Shown here piece by piece: positions 16,276 to 24,592 of a stretch of DNA of 64,000 nucleotides. This DNA comes from Alteromonas sp. MMG017 (GTDB taxonomy: Bacteria; Pseudomonadota; Gammaproteobacteria; Enterobacterales; Alteromonadaceae): the NCBI RefSeq assembly GCF_018100795.1, contig NZ_JAGJDY010000010.1, forward strand, positions 168,820 through 232,819. Reading direction: 5' to 3'. The notes beneath the pieces are model-generated. The model had not been told where the DNA came from and made no database searches. It saw only the letters and a program-made list of their open reading frames with translations. The translations under genes were made by a program, and so were the position numbers. Within the stretch, counting starts at the first letter, position 1. The number at the start of each line of letters is the position of its first letter.

Positions 16276-18597
16276 TCACTTCGACTGGTTCCCTTTTAAC
16301 GTTGCCGTTGATGCCCCTTTAGTAAAGGTTTCGGTCACTTCAGGAAGTGGCGTAGAATCAAAGGTGTTATTAAGAATTTGAGTTTGTGGCTCACCTACCG
16401 TGTGATCGATAGTTACAAGCTTGCTATCTACAAACGTATTGCCACTAATTAGGCTTTGTTGCACACCCAGTAGGAAAATAGAAGACTTAGATTTGTTGCG
16501 CTTCCCCTTTCCAACATTAGTGATATCACTATCCGTCAAGGTGAAGTGCGGGCCAAAGGTACTTTCATCTGTGCCGCCGCGATAAATTTTTGCAATGGCA
16601 CCTTCAATGTTCGAAAAAGTAGAGTTTTTGATGGTGACGTATTCGGCATTGTAAATGCCTAAATCATCTTGCTCTTTATCTAGTCGCAATACGTCACCCG
16701 TGATGTTTTCAAATACACTGTCAGTAATGTCGATGTTATCGGCTAAGCTTCTGTAACCCGCATCGAATACATGAGAGGAATGGTTCACGTTTAAATCGGT
16801 AATGTGCGTATTGTGAATGGCAAGCTTATGATTAAACAAAGTAGGCAACTTAGTGTTGCGGATAAGTACATTGCCCGCACTGTCAGGCGATTTTTTACCT
16901 GATATATTTAGCCCATCCAGTTTCAAGCTTCCCCCATCTTCAATTTCAATCATTAAAGAACGCATGGGGTACAGGGTAACTGAGCGCGGTGACTCTGCTT
17001 TAAGTGTTACTACGCTTTTAACCTGCATCTGTTTGTTTAGCGAGTAACTTCCGGCTTTAAGCAGTATCGTACTTCCGCTTTCTGCTTCGGCCACAGCACG
17101 GTAAAGCTCATCAGCAGAACTTACGCTAACAGTTTTACCAGAATCAAATTCTATAGGTAAACCTGCTTTCTCATACCAGTTTACGCCTGTGTCTTCTTTT
17201 AGCGTTGGGTTTAAAGATGCGGGTGCGCCAACCTCTAATTGCTGCGCTTGTTTACTTTGCAACAACCCGTTTTCGCCTCGTACTAATTCGATATTTTTAA
17301 CATCGAAGCCTTCCGCTAGTTCATCTTGCGGTAATTGGCTTGCAAGGTTATTTTTGAAACTAATTCCTGACACATCGTCAAAAATTTTAAATGGATTTTC
17401 ACCGCTATTATTTATCACTAAGTTTTTCGCGAAGCTGCTATTAATAGGCGTCGCCGAGCGTTCTGCGTCACTACCCGCTGCTAGGTTGATATTATCCAAG
17501 TTCACCAAGGTATTGTTATCAATTTTGGCGTTTTTAACTTGATGGTAGCGGTTAATAGATGAATTCGGCACACCATTCATAACGGTAAAACCACCGCCAA
17601 ACCTTATGCCTGTTAACCCTTCCATGTAGTTATTACGAACCGTTTGGTCGGCATTGATAATACGGATACCACCGGTGTGGTGTTTGCCGTTACCAAAGAA
17701 CACATTCCCTTCCACTAGGTTTCCATTGCCGTGGCGAAGGGTAAGCGTACCTCTGCTTTCAAAAAATACGTTATTTAAAAATTGGTTCTTGCCCGATTTA
17801 TTCGAAATGATTTCTACTTCGCCGTTACATCTGTCGAAATAGTTATTTTCAACAATGGTAAATGAGTCACTTAATGAATACTTACTGGTACCTATGCGAA
17901 GGGTTTCACCACCATTAGAGCCCAAAATTGGACGAGGGCCAAAGTAGTTATGATCGATACGATGATGATTTTGTTGGCTATCTTCCGTATTCAAGCGTAC
18001 CGCCATTGTGACGCCCGCATTACTTTTCCCTTCTAGATGACTGTGGTCGAAGCGGTTGTGCTTACCGTACATCACAACCCATTTATCAGAGTTGAATTTA
18101 TCTGGATTACTGAACCCATCAATAACCACTTGAGTAACCCTGGAATGGTAAGCAAGGTTATCGTCGTTCTCTTTAAATGATACCACTTCACCGGTAGGAC
18201 TATATCCGTCTTTAAATACTAAGCCCTCTACGACAAGATACTCACCTGCTAGTCGAAGGTTAGATAACCCTGACAAGACGACACCACCGTTAGTTTGCGC
18301 TTTTAGTGTAATGGGCTTTTCTGGTGTACCGACACCTTTAAATAAAATTTCAAAATTTTCCCAAACGCCATCAGCAAGTACAATGGTATCACCCGCTTTT
18401 AACGACTCAGCTTGTTTGAGAAATTGCTCTTTGTCGGCAACTAAAATGCCATCTGATTGAGATACTTGTAACGAAGGATTGGAAATATCGGCGCTGTCTT
18501 CTTTTACACCAGCTTGTGAGGAAGTTGAATTACAGCCGGCAACAAAAAGTAGGCTACAAGTGACTAAAACAGGAACAGAAAACACACTAGCATTCAT
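16276..18597 (-). CDS. alginate lyase PL6, two-domain lipoprotein (AlyGC-like)
   Basis: 773-residue lipoprotein with lipobox LFVAGC (Cys22). The N-terminal PL6 beta-helix (about 50-440) has the catalytic Lys267 in SNKSGKN and Arg288 in TLRHGNGN, 21 apart as in known PL6 enzymes, plus the substrate-site region around NGGETLRIG. A second beta-helix domain covers about 490-760. Two-domain PL6 enzymes of this length include AlyGC, a lyase that acts exolytically on polyguluronate, so this may supply unsaturated monomers; exo action is inferred. It is the first gene of the operon with an MFS transporter and a PL7 lyase. The upstream region carries TTACCAAT half-sites and the TGGTATGAC element. Confidence 0.93.
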   Translation of the reverse strand: MNASVFSVPVLVTCSLLFVAGCNSTSSQAGVKEDSADISNPSLQVSQSDGILVADKEQFLKQAESLKAGDTIVLADGVWENFEILFKGVGTPEKPITLKAQTNGGVVLSGLSNLRLAGEYLVVEGLVFKDGYSPTGEVVSFKENDDNLAYHSRVTQVVIDGFSNPDKFNSDKWVVMYGKHNRFDHSHLEGKSNAGVTMAVRLNTEDSQQNHHRIDHNYFGPRPILGSNGGETLRIGTSKYSLSDSFTIVENNYFDRCNGEVEIISNKSGKNQFLNNVFFESRGTLTLRHGNGNLVEGNVFFGNGKHHTGGIRIINADQTVRNNYMEGLTGIRFGGGFTVMNGVPNSSINRYHQVKNAKIDNNTLVNLDNINLAAGSDAERSATPINSSFAKNLVINNSGENPFKIFDDVSGISFKNNLASQLPQDELAEGFDVKNIELVRGENGLLQSKQAQQLEVGAPASLNPTLKEDTGVNWYEKAGLPIEFDSGKTVSVSSADELYRAVAEAESGSTILLKAGSYSLNKQMQVKSVVTLKAESPRSVTLYPMRSLMIEIEDGGSLKLDGLNISGKKSPDSAGNVLIRNTKLPTLFNHKLAIHNTHITDLNVNHSSHVFDAGYRSLADNIDITDSVFENITGDVLRLDKEQDDLGIYNAEYVTIKNSTFSNIEGAIAKIYRGGTDESTFGPHFTLTDSDITNVGKGKRNKSKSSIFLLGVQQSLISGNTFVDSKLVTIDHTVGEPQTQILNNTFDSTPLPEVTETFTKGASTATLKGNQSK

Positions 18598-18720
18598 GCA
18601 AACAACCTAAGTTATCTGAAAGACGACAATCGCCTTTATATGATTAAAGAAGGGGCTCTTCAACACTTAACACTTGCATGAAGCATAGCAGCGATATCAA
18701 ATAATGAGGTGCTGATTAGC

Positions 18721-18732
18721 GTCATACCAAAA
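18721..18732 (-). promoter_or_regulatory. TGGYATGAY element in front of the PL6 operon
   Basis: On the minus strand this reads TTTTGGTATGAC, identical over 12 bp to 5904-5915 upstream of the PL7 lipoprotein gene and in the same orientation relative to the gene. Confidence 0.4.
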
Positions 18733-18921
18733 GTCAAAAATGTTTCAACTTGAGCCGAAAGATACTAGGTATCAATGTAACCAACCCCACAACACAATGT
18801 CAACCAGTTGTTAACTTTCTATATTACCAATTAATATACCTATTGATATTACCAAACTTCAAGGTAAGTATAAGATCATGATTTAATGAGATTATATTAA
18901 CTTCGCCTTTGTAAACCAGGC

Positions 18922-18956
18922 AAAAATAAAAGCCTCTCGGAGGAGGCTTTTATTTA
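18922..18956 (-). terminator. rho-independent terminator after the SDR gene
   Basis: Perfect 13-bp stem AAATAAAAGCCTC / GAGGCTTTTATTT (18924-18936 / 18943-18955) with a 6-nt loop. The A/T-rich stem base gives a U-tract on the minus strand. It lies 55 bp beyond the SDR stop. Confidence 0.85.
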
Positions 18957-19010
18957 ACTATCGGTAATAATTTATCAACATCTTCGTTGATAGAGTTTAG
19001 TTATTAACTG

Positions 19011-19757
19011 TTAAGAGAAAAGCAAGCCACCGTTAATATCCACATTATTGCCGGTCATATAAGACGCATCATCACACGCTAAAAATGCCACCAGCTTTGC
19101 GACTTCTTCAGATGTACCTTCTCGCTTAATACAGGTGGCCCCTGCTACATTTGAGCGTACATTGTCTGGAGTGAAAGTGTCATGAAATCCGGTGGATATC
19201 ATACCTGGGCAAACTGAATTCACGCGGATATCTGGTCCTAGCTCTTTCGCTAAGCCCCTTGTAAAGGTAGAGACAGCACCTTTAGATGTTGCGTATGGGA
19301 TAGCGCCACCGCCACCGCCATCTCGTGCGGCTTGAGACGAGAAGGTAACAATTGAACTACCCGGTTTCATGTGGGGGATAACCCCTTGCACCATGAGGAA
19401 CAAAGACGTTAAGTTTACATCGAGTACTTTATGCCAATGTGCTAAATCCATTTCCACTATCTTTTTACGCTCTACCAAACCACCTGATACGTGGACTAGG
19501 CAGTCTATTGCCCCATAAGTCGACAATGTGGTTTCAACCGTATTATGAACATCAGCTTTTTGAGTGAGGTCGGCATGAATAGCAATAGCATTCCCTCCCG
19601 CAGCAACTATCTGCTCAACAGTGTCTTTCGCCCTGTCTGCACTTGCCTGATACGTAATAACAATATTAGCACCACGAGCAGCAAGCTCTACCGCACAAGC
19701 AGCACCAATATCTCTGCCCCCACCCGATACAATTGCAACTTTACCTGTCATCGACAT
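19011..19757 (-). CDS. SDR-family oxidoreductase, candidate DEH reductase
   Basis: Short-chain dehydrogenase of 248 residues, cytoplasmic. The cofactor loop is SGGGRDIG (11-18), followed by HADLT. The catalytic tetrad is N115, S141, Y155 and K159 (PYATSKG), with PGMISTGF after it. SDR enzymes such as Sphingomonas A1-R reduce 4-deoxy-L-erythro-5-hexoseulose uronate (DEH) to 2-keto-3-deoxygluconate. Position in the alginate locus supports that role, but KduD-like activity is also possible. It is divergent from a second candidate DEH reductase (20529), with 771 bp between. The ATG at 19757 follows a GGGAG ribosome-binding site. Confidence 0.85.
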   Translation of the reverse strand: MSMTGKVAIVSGGGRDIGAACAVELAARGANIVITYQASADRAKDTVEQIVAAGGNAIAIHADLTQKADVHNTVETTLSTYGAIDCLVHVSGGLVERKKIVEMDLAHWHKVLDVNLTSLFLMVQGVIPHMKPGSSIVTFSSQAARDGGGGGAIPYATSKGAVSTFTRGLAKELGPDIRVNSVCPGMISTGFHDTFTPDNVRSNVAGATCIKREGTSEEVAKLVAFLACDDASYMTGNNVDINGGLLFS

Positions 19758-20528
19758 TGTCTTATCTCCCGAAATTCATGTTTCTATGTAAGTAGATATT
19801 CACGCGAAAGGCTCGTTGATAGTAAACCAGTGAACTGGATGACTCGAATCTATGGCGAAAACTGCTAGAATGAATATCTGAATCTGGTTTAACCCTCAAC
19901 CTGTTCAAAGACTAACCAACCCAATCATAGTCGTCAACCCACTACCAAACCACTAGTTACCAATTAAAATTACCAAATAGATCAAGATATTCACGGTTAT
20001 TAAACATTTCAAAAGCACTATCAATGAACAATAAAAACCATTAAATTTCAGTAGCATGAATTAATTAAGCTTTGTAAAATACAATTTTACGGCAAAGAAA
20101 ACCGTTAACAAAAAATTCAAATTAAAATTAAAAAACAAACCAAATTAGTACCATTTTTTAATTATTGGTTGACAATATGGCATGATACTAATAATGTTTT
20201 TGATATGCTGATTGGTTCAAGAAGCAAAATGGACTGTCATCATACTAGTCGATAAGAGACACGAATTAAGTTTGGCATTGGTTAATGGTGAATATTTAAT
20301 TGGTAAGTGGTCTTTTGATAGGAAGAATGTATTGCCCCTTCAATTTTAGCGGGTACATCTATCATCAGTTACTCTGTTCATTACTGAGCCCAATTATTTA
20401 GCGAGACGTTAATCTTAAGCTCAAATTACTTATTAAATTAATTAGAAGCAAGATAGCGCACTCGGCTATGAAGTGAAGTTCACATCACTCTCATCACAGC
20501 CTGTGCCATGATATTTTAGGAGTTATAC
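19758..20528. other. divergent control region between the two reductase genes
   Basis: 771 bp with no credible gene. Half-sites facing the SDR gene: CTACCAAAC at 19942, TTACCAATT at 19957 and TTACCAAAT at 19970; the last two are 13 bp apart. Half-sites in the opposite sense, facing the dehydrogenase: ATTGGTTGA at 20164, ATTGGTTCA near 20211, ATTGGTTAA near 20277 and ATTGGTAAG near 20299. A good promoter lies at 20169-20197. This is the densest cluster of the motif in the window. Confidence 0.55.
20169..20197 (+). promoter_or_regulatory. sigma70 promoter with TGGYATGAY element in the spacer
   Basis: TTGACA (20169-20174), 17 bp, TAATGT (20192-20197). The -35 box overlaps the half-site ATTGGTTGA, and TGGCATGAT (20178-20186) fills the spacer, which fits repressor control. 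The leader to the dehydrogenase ATG would be about 325 nt. Confidence 0.55.
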
Positions 20529-21407
20529 ATGTCAAAACCTGTCATCGGTTTCATCGGTCTAGGCCTTATGGGCGGCAATATGGTCGAAAACTTACAAAAG
20601 AAAGGCTACGAGCTTAATGTAATGGACCTTAACAAAGATGCGGTAGCAGCATGTGTTGCTAGAGGTGCTAGTGCAGTTTCTTCGGCTAAAGAACTAGCTG
20701 AAGCATCAGATATCGTTATGCTTTGTTTAACTACTTCAGCCATTGTCGAAAAAGTAATGTATGCAGAAGACGGCATTCTTGCAGGCATGAAAGAAGGCTC
20801 TGTATTGGTAGACTTTGGTACTTCAATTCCTGCATCTACTCGCAAGATTGGTGCTGACCTAGCAGAGAAAGGCGTTGGTATGATCGACGCACCTCTTGGT
20901 CGTACACCAGCTCACGCTAAAGATGGTTTGCTTAATATTATGGCTGCAGGCGATATCGATACCTTCAACAAGGTTAAGCCTGTACTAGAAGACCAAGGCG
21001 AGAACGTTTTCCACCTTGGCGCATTAGGTGCTGGTCATACAACTAAGTTAATCAATAACTTCATGGGTATGACAACAGTATGTGCAATGTCTCAAGCATT
21101 TGCTGTAGCTGACTTGGCTGGCGTTGATCGCCAACAACTTTTCGATATTATGTCGACAGGTCCTTCAAGCTCACCATTCATGCAGTTCTGTAAGAACTAT
21201 GCCGTTGATGATGTAAGTGATCTTGGTTTCTCAATCGCAAATGCGAATAAAGATCTTGGCTATTTCTTACAAATGGTAGAAGACTTAGGAACACAGTCTA
21301 AAATTGCAGAAGGTTCATCTTCTAACTTGCAGGCTGCATTTGAAGCTGGCATGGGTAACGGAAACGTACCAGAGATTTTTGATTACTTTCTAAAATTAAA
21401 AAAGTAG
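20529..21407 (+). CDS. beta-hydroxyacid dehydrogenase family reductase, candidate DEH reductase (DehR-like)
   Basis: NAD(P)H-dependent reductase of 292 residues, of the 3-hydroxyisobutyrate/tartronate semialdehyde reductase family. The Rossmann motif GFIGLGLMG (7-15) is followed by DLNKDA. The catalytic lysine is K173 in GAGHTTKLINN, with the substrate segment APLGRTPAHAKDG around 121-133. Vibrio splendidus uses a member of this family as its DEH reductase, and the alginate context supports the same step here (DEH to KDG). It could instead be a tartronate semialdehyde reductase. Ribosome-binding site AGGAG precedes the ATG. kdgF and an MFS gene follow on the same strand after 420 bp. Confidence 0.88.
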   Translation: MSKPVIGFIGLGLMGGNMVENLQKKGYELNVMDLNKDAVAACVARGASAVSSAKELAEASDIVMLCLTTSAIVEKVMYAEDGILAGMKEGSVLVDFGTSIPASTRKIGADLAEKGVGMIDAPLGRTPAHAKDGLLNIMAAGDIDTFNKVKPVLEDQGENVFHLGALGAGHTTKLINNFMGMTTVCAMSQAFAVADLAGVDRQQLFDIMSTGPSSSPFMQFCKNYAVDDVSDLGFSIANANKDLGYFLQMVEDLGTQSKIAEGSSSNLQAAFEAGMGNGNVPEIFDYFLKLKK

Positions 21408-21827
21408 ATCCTGTCTGAACTACTTGGGTGCTTGATGCCAACCAATCGCTTTATTAATATTGGTTAGTATTAAGCCCCCTGTTACACCTCAATTTACAAA
21501 GCAAATAACTAGACTACTGTGATTTTTGGGGTTACTAGGCTATAACGAAAGCGCACACCTGTAGTTAACGTGCTGTGAAGTTAACCGAACTCTTACTGTG
21601 TTAGTAACTGAACTGTTTCATTAACAATAAAAAGGTGAGGTAACACCCTATGTGCTTCTTATCCTACATCACACAAACAAGCCCCTTTTCTTCTACCGTA
21701 TTTGCTTCGTTTAGTAACAACACATCTCTGAATGACACTCGTTTCAAATTCACATAAGAATTCAAACCCTATTTGTTAAATGGTAGACCGCCATTTAAGA
21801 GCTATTTAATTATTAGGAGCAAGTAAA
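21408..21827. other. intergenic region upstream of kdgF with inverted half-sites
   Basis: No gene. AACCAAT (21440-21446) and ATTGGTT (21459-21465) form a perfect 7-bp inverted repeat separated by 12 bp, the only clear face-to-face arrangement of the half-site in the locus. I see no strong terminator after the dehydrogenase, so read-through into kdgF is possible. Confidence 0.45.
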
Positions 21828-22172
21828 ATGCAAAAGCAAAGCGCACTTTTTTTATCAGGCAACGAAACTGAAATAGAAGATATCGGCGGCGGGCTAAAAC
21901 GCCAAATGCTTGGGTATAACGAAGAATTAATGATGGTTAAAGTCTTTTTTGACAAAGGCGCAGAAGGGTACGTGCACGCGCACAGACACTCTCAAGTCAC
22001 TTACGTTATTGAAGGTGAATTCCACTTCAGCATCAACGGCGAAGTTAAGGTAATGAAACCGGGTGATAGCTGCCTTATTCCACCTCATGCAGACCACGGC
22101 GCAGTTTGTCCTACTGGCGGCATTTTAATTGACACATTTAGTCCTCCTCGCGAAGACTTTTTAGAGGAATAA
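21828..22172 (+). CDS. kdgF: KdgF-type cupin, linearises unsaturated monouronate to DEH
   Basis: Small cytoplasmic cupin of 114 residues, full length for KdgF. It converts 4,5-unsaturated monouronates from alginate or pectin to the open-chain keto form. The metal cluster HAHRHSQ (H50, H52, H54, Q56) and H87/H90 in PPHADHG match the two cupin motifs. The C-terminal IDTFSPPREDF, with D102, F104 and R108, matches the conserved active-site tail of KdgF. The stop is followed after 4 bp by the GTG of the MFS gene, so the two are coupled. Ribosome-binding site AGGAGC. Confidence 0.92.
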   Translation: MQKQSALFLSGNETEIEDIGGGLKRQMLGYNEELMMVKVFFDKGAEGYVHAHRHSQVTYVIEGEFHFSINGEVKVMKPGDSCLIPPHADHGAVCPTGGILIDTFSPPREDFLEE

Positions 22173-22176
22173 CATT

Positions 22177-23484
22177 GTGAAATTAAATGGCTTACGTTGG
22201 TGGGTAATCGCATTAATTGCGCTTGCCACCGTGATTAACTATATCGACCGTCAGGCGCTCAGCGTATTGTGGCCTGATATTGTTGAAGAGTTATTTCCGG
22301 ATGAATCAGCGTTAGAACGCAAGCAAATTTACGCTAATATTTCCATTGTGTTTGTATTTGCTTACGCGTTTGGGCAAGCCATTTTTGGTAAGATTTTCGA
22401 CTGGGTTGGTACTCGTTTAGGCTTTGTATTGTCTATCGGTGTATGGTCGTTGGCCACCATTGCTCATGCATTTGCACAAGGTCTATTAACCTTTAGCCTC
22501 TTTCGCGCCATATTAGGTGTTGCGGAAGCTGGCAACTGGCCAGGTGCGGCTAAAGGGAATGCAGAATGGTTTCCCACTAAGGAACGTGCACTCGCACAGG
22601 GTATATTTAATTCCGGTGCTGCCATTGGTGGCATAATCGCTATACCCTTGATTGCATTTTTAACCGTTTATTTTAGTTGGCAAATGCTGTTTGTTGTTGT
22701 GGGTGCAGTAGGATTACTTTGGTTGATTCCTTGGTTAATTCTAGTGAAAGCGCCACCTGGCGCACACCCATGGATTACTGATGAAGAGCGTGAGTACATC
22801 CTTACTGGTCAACGTCAAACCACCATGTCAGCTGACTTAGTTGAGACTGAAGTAGAAGAATATAACCCTTCTACTAGCGAGCTACTTAAGCGCAAGCAAA
22901 GCTGGGGCGTAATCATAGCCTCTGCTGCTATTGACCCTATCTGGTGGCTGTTTGTATTCTGGATCCCTATTTACCTAAATGAAGTTTATGCCATGGATGT
23001 TAAGTCTATCGGTATTTACGGCTGGGTACCTTATGTGGGCGCAATGTTCGGTGCTTGGTTTGGCGGGCTTCTTGCTCAAAATAGACTTAAAGCTGGCTGG
23101 AATACAGATAAAACCCGAAAGCTAACCATCACCCTTGGTTGCTTAATTATGCTTCCTTCGCTTTTGGCTATGTCGCAACCTGGTTCCCCAACTATGGCGG
23201 TGATTATTATGGCGATTATCTTGTTTGGATTCCAAACCGCCATTGGTAATGTACAAACACTACCTAGCGATTTACTGGGTAAAAAAGCCGTAGGCACCTT
23301 AGCGGGTTTTTCAGGCATGGCTGCAAAGTTAGGCGCGGTCGGTTTAACTGCATTGGTCCCATACCTTACCGCTGATGGTAACTATGCTCCTGCGTTTATC
23401 ATTGGTGCGTCACTTGCCATTGTAGCAATGGCGGCAGTATGGGTATTAATCCCTAAAATTGAACCACTGAAAAAGCTAGACTAG
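22177..23484 (+). CDS. MFS transporter, hexuronate (ExuT-like) family, copy 2
   Basis: Inner-membrane symporter of 435 residues, about 12 helices, closely similar throughout to the transporter at 14905-16200 (for example the shared GNWPGAAK and NVQTLPSDL segments). The start is GTG, 4 bp after kdgF; the N-terminus LRWWVIALIALATVINYIDR matches its paralogue and supports this start. Being paired with kdgF points to import of unsaturated monouronate or DEH, whereas the other copy travels with surface lyases. Substrate division between the two is unknown. Confidence 0.9.
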   Translation: MKLNGLRWWVIALIALATVINYIDRQALSVLWPDIVEELFPDESALERKQIYANISIVFVFAYAFGQAIFGKIFDWVGTRLGFVLSIGVWSLATIAHAFAQGLLTFSLFRAILGVAEAGNWPGAAKGNAEWFPTKERALAQGIFNSGAAIGGIIAIPLIAFLTVYFSWQMLFVVVGAVGLLWLIPWLILVKAPPGAHPWITDEEREYILTGQRQTTMSADLVETEVEEYNPSTSELLKRKQSWGVIIASAAIDPIWWLFVFWIPIYLNEVYAMDVKSIGIYGWVPYVGAMFGAWFGGLLAQNRLKAGWNTDKTRKLTITLGCLIMLPSLLAMSQPGSPTMAVIIMAIILFGFQTAIGNVQTLPSDLLGKKAVGTLAGFSGMAAKLGAVGLTALVPYLTADGNYAPAFIIGASLAIVAMAAVWVLIPKIEPLKKLD

Positions 23485-23509
23485 ATTTAGACTAAAATAA
23501 GCACTGACG

Positions 23510-23537
23510 ATGGCTACAACACACAGGTTGTAGCCAT
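23510..23537 (+). terminator. hairpin after the kdgF-MFS operon
   Basis: Perfect 11-bp stem ATGGCTACAAC / GTTGTAGCCAT (23510-23520 / 23527-23537), 6-nt loop. The T-tract is weak (TTTACC), so termination strength is uncertain. The remaining 400 bp up to 23937 show nothing I can identify. Confidence 0.55.
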
Positions 23538-23937
23538 TTACCTGCCGGCTTACATGCCTTATGAAGTAACAACCTCAAGTACTACTTCCCTACCCAATGT
23601 GTGTAGACGATATTTCCCCCTGCGCTTTTACACGATGCTTTCGACCCAAAGCACTTAGCTTAATAACAACTCTTAGCCTCATATAAAACGCCCGCCTATT
23701 CTATAAAAGATAATGACCACAGGACTTACTGCACGCATCGTATTTCCCCACACGAATGTAAAGCGGCTTTACACTTTATTTCAGGCAATAGCACTAAATT
23801 TACGTTAGGATAGCGCTTCAGAATACCGCCTAAATTTCACCTATCGCATTATCGAGCTATGCTTGCGAACACCTTACTTTTAGTGAGCTGACACACTAGC
23901 TAAAGCCCGGTAGATTTCTACTTCAAAGGAAAGTCTT

Positions 23938-24501
23938 ATGAAAATTTTATCTTTATTCGTTATCGCTACATTATCATTTTCGGCACACGCTTCTGCCAAC
24001 GACACGCTTAACAAACTAAAAGGTATGTTGGGTGATGCCAATACATCCACTTCACAAACCACAGAAGTAGCTGAGGCTAGTTCGTTGGATGTGTCTAGTT
24101 TGGTCAGTATGGTGTCAGAAAATTTAGGCGTAAGTGAAACGCAATCTGAAGGTGGTTTAGCATCTATTTTTGATTATGCTAAAGGCAACCTCACTACTGC
24201 TGATTATTCAGAACTTGCCAGTGCCATCCCTGGGTTAGAGTCTTTGTTAGAAAACGTACCTTCTGTTGCGGCAGATTCTACCAATGGCGGTTCAACCATG
24301 TCAGGCTTACTAAGCAAAGCCTCTGAATACAGTAGTTCTCTAGGTTCTATAAACGAATTGAAGCAACAATTCGATGCACTGGGTTTAGATGCAGATATGA
24401 TAAGCAGCTTTATCTCACAAATTAACACTTACCTGAACAGCAATGAAGAAACACAGTCTTTACTTCAGTCTGGTTTAGGTAATTTAGCCTCAATGCTTTA
24501 A
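23938..24501 (+). CDS. secreted DUF2780-like protein
   Basis: 187-residue exported protein. A signal peptide (MKILSLFVIATLSFSAHA, cleavage near ASA-ND) is followed by a low-complexity Ser/Thr-rich stretch (about 35-55) and helical repeats rich in Leu, Ser and Gly, ending GLGNLASML. It resembles the DUF2780 (VcgC/VcgE) family of unknown function. Ribosome-binding site AAGGAAAG precedes the ATG. No partner is evident; the DUF748-like gene follows after 91 bp on the same strand and might be co-transcribed. Function unknown. Confidence 0.75.
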   Translation: MKILSLFVIATLSFSAHASANDTLNKLKGMLGDANTSTSQTTEVAEASSLDVSSLVSMVSENLGVSETQSEGGLASIFDYAKGNLTTADYSELASAIPGLESLLENVPSVAADSTNGGSTMSGLLSKASEYSSSLGSINELKQQFDALGLDADMISSFISQINTYLNSNEETQSLLQSGLGNLASML

Positions 24502-24592
24502 TATTTATTTTTGGCGGCTGAGTGAGTGATTGACCTATGCCATCACTTATTCGCCGCCTTTTCCTCTTCTTTTTAATACGTCTAGAATAATT

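Larger units (their letters stand above)
18598..19010. other. intergenic control region upstream of the PL6 operon
   Basis: No gene. On the minus strand the 12-mer TTTTGGTATGAC (18721-18732) is preceded by TTGAC and followed by GCTAAT. It nearly repeats the arrangement upstream of the dehydrogenase at 20529 (TTGAC, N4, TGGCATGATACTAAT). Half-sites TTACCAATT at 18824 and TTACCAAAC at 18849 lie further upstream, 25 bp apart. TTGACA with 17 bp to TTACAT (minus strand, about 18783-18811) is a weak promoter candidate. Confidence 0.5.

Noticed and set aside
20169..20197. Sigma54 promoter reading of TGGCATGAT
   Set aside because: TGGCA resembles a -24 element, but no TTGC follows at the right distance; a sigma70 reading with 17-bp spacing fits better.
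24530..24592. Upstream start for the DUF748-like protein
   Set aside because: The extra residues show no membrane or signal function; the ATG at 24593 gives a standard N-terminus with a basic stretch before the helix.
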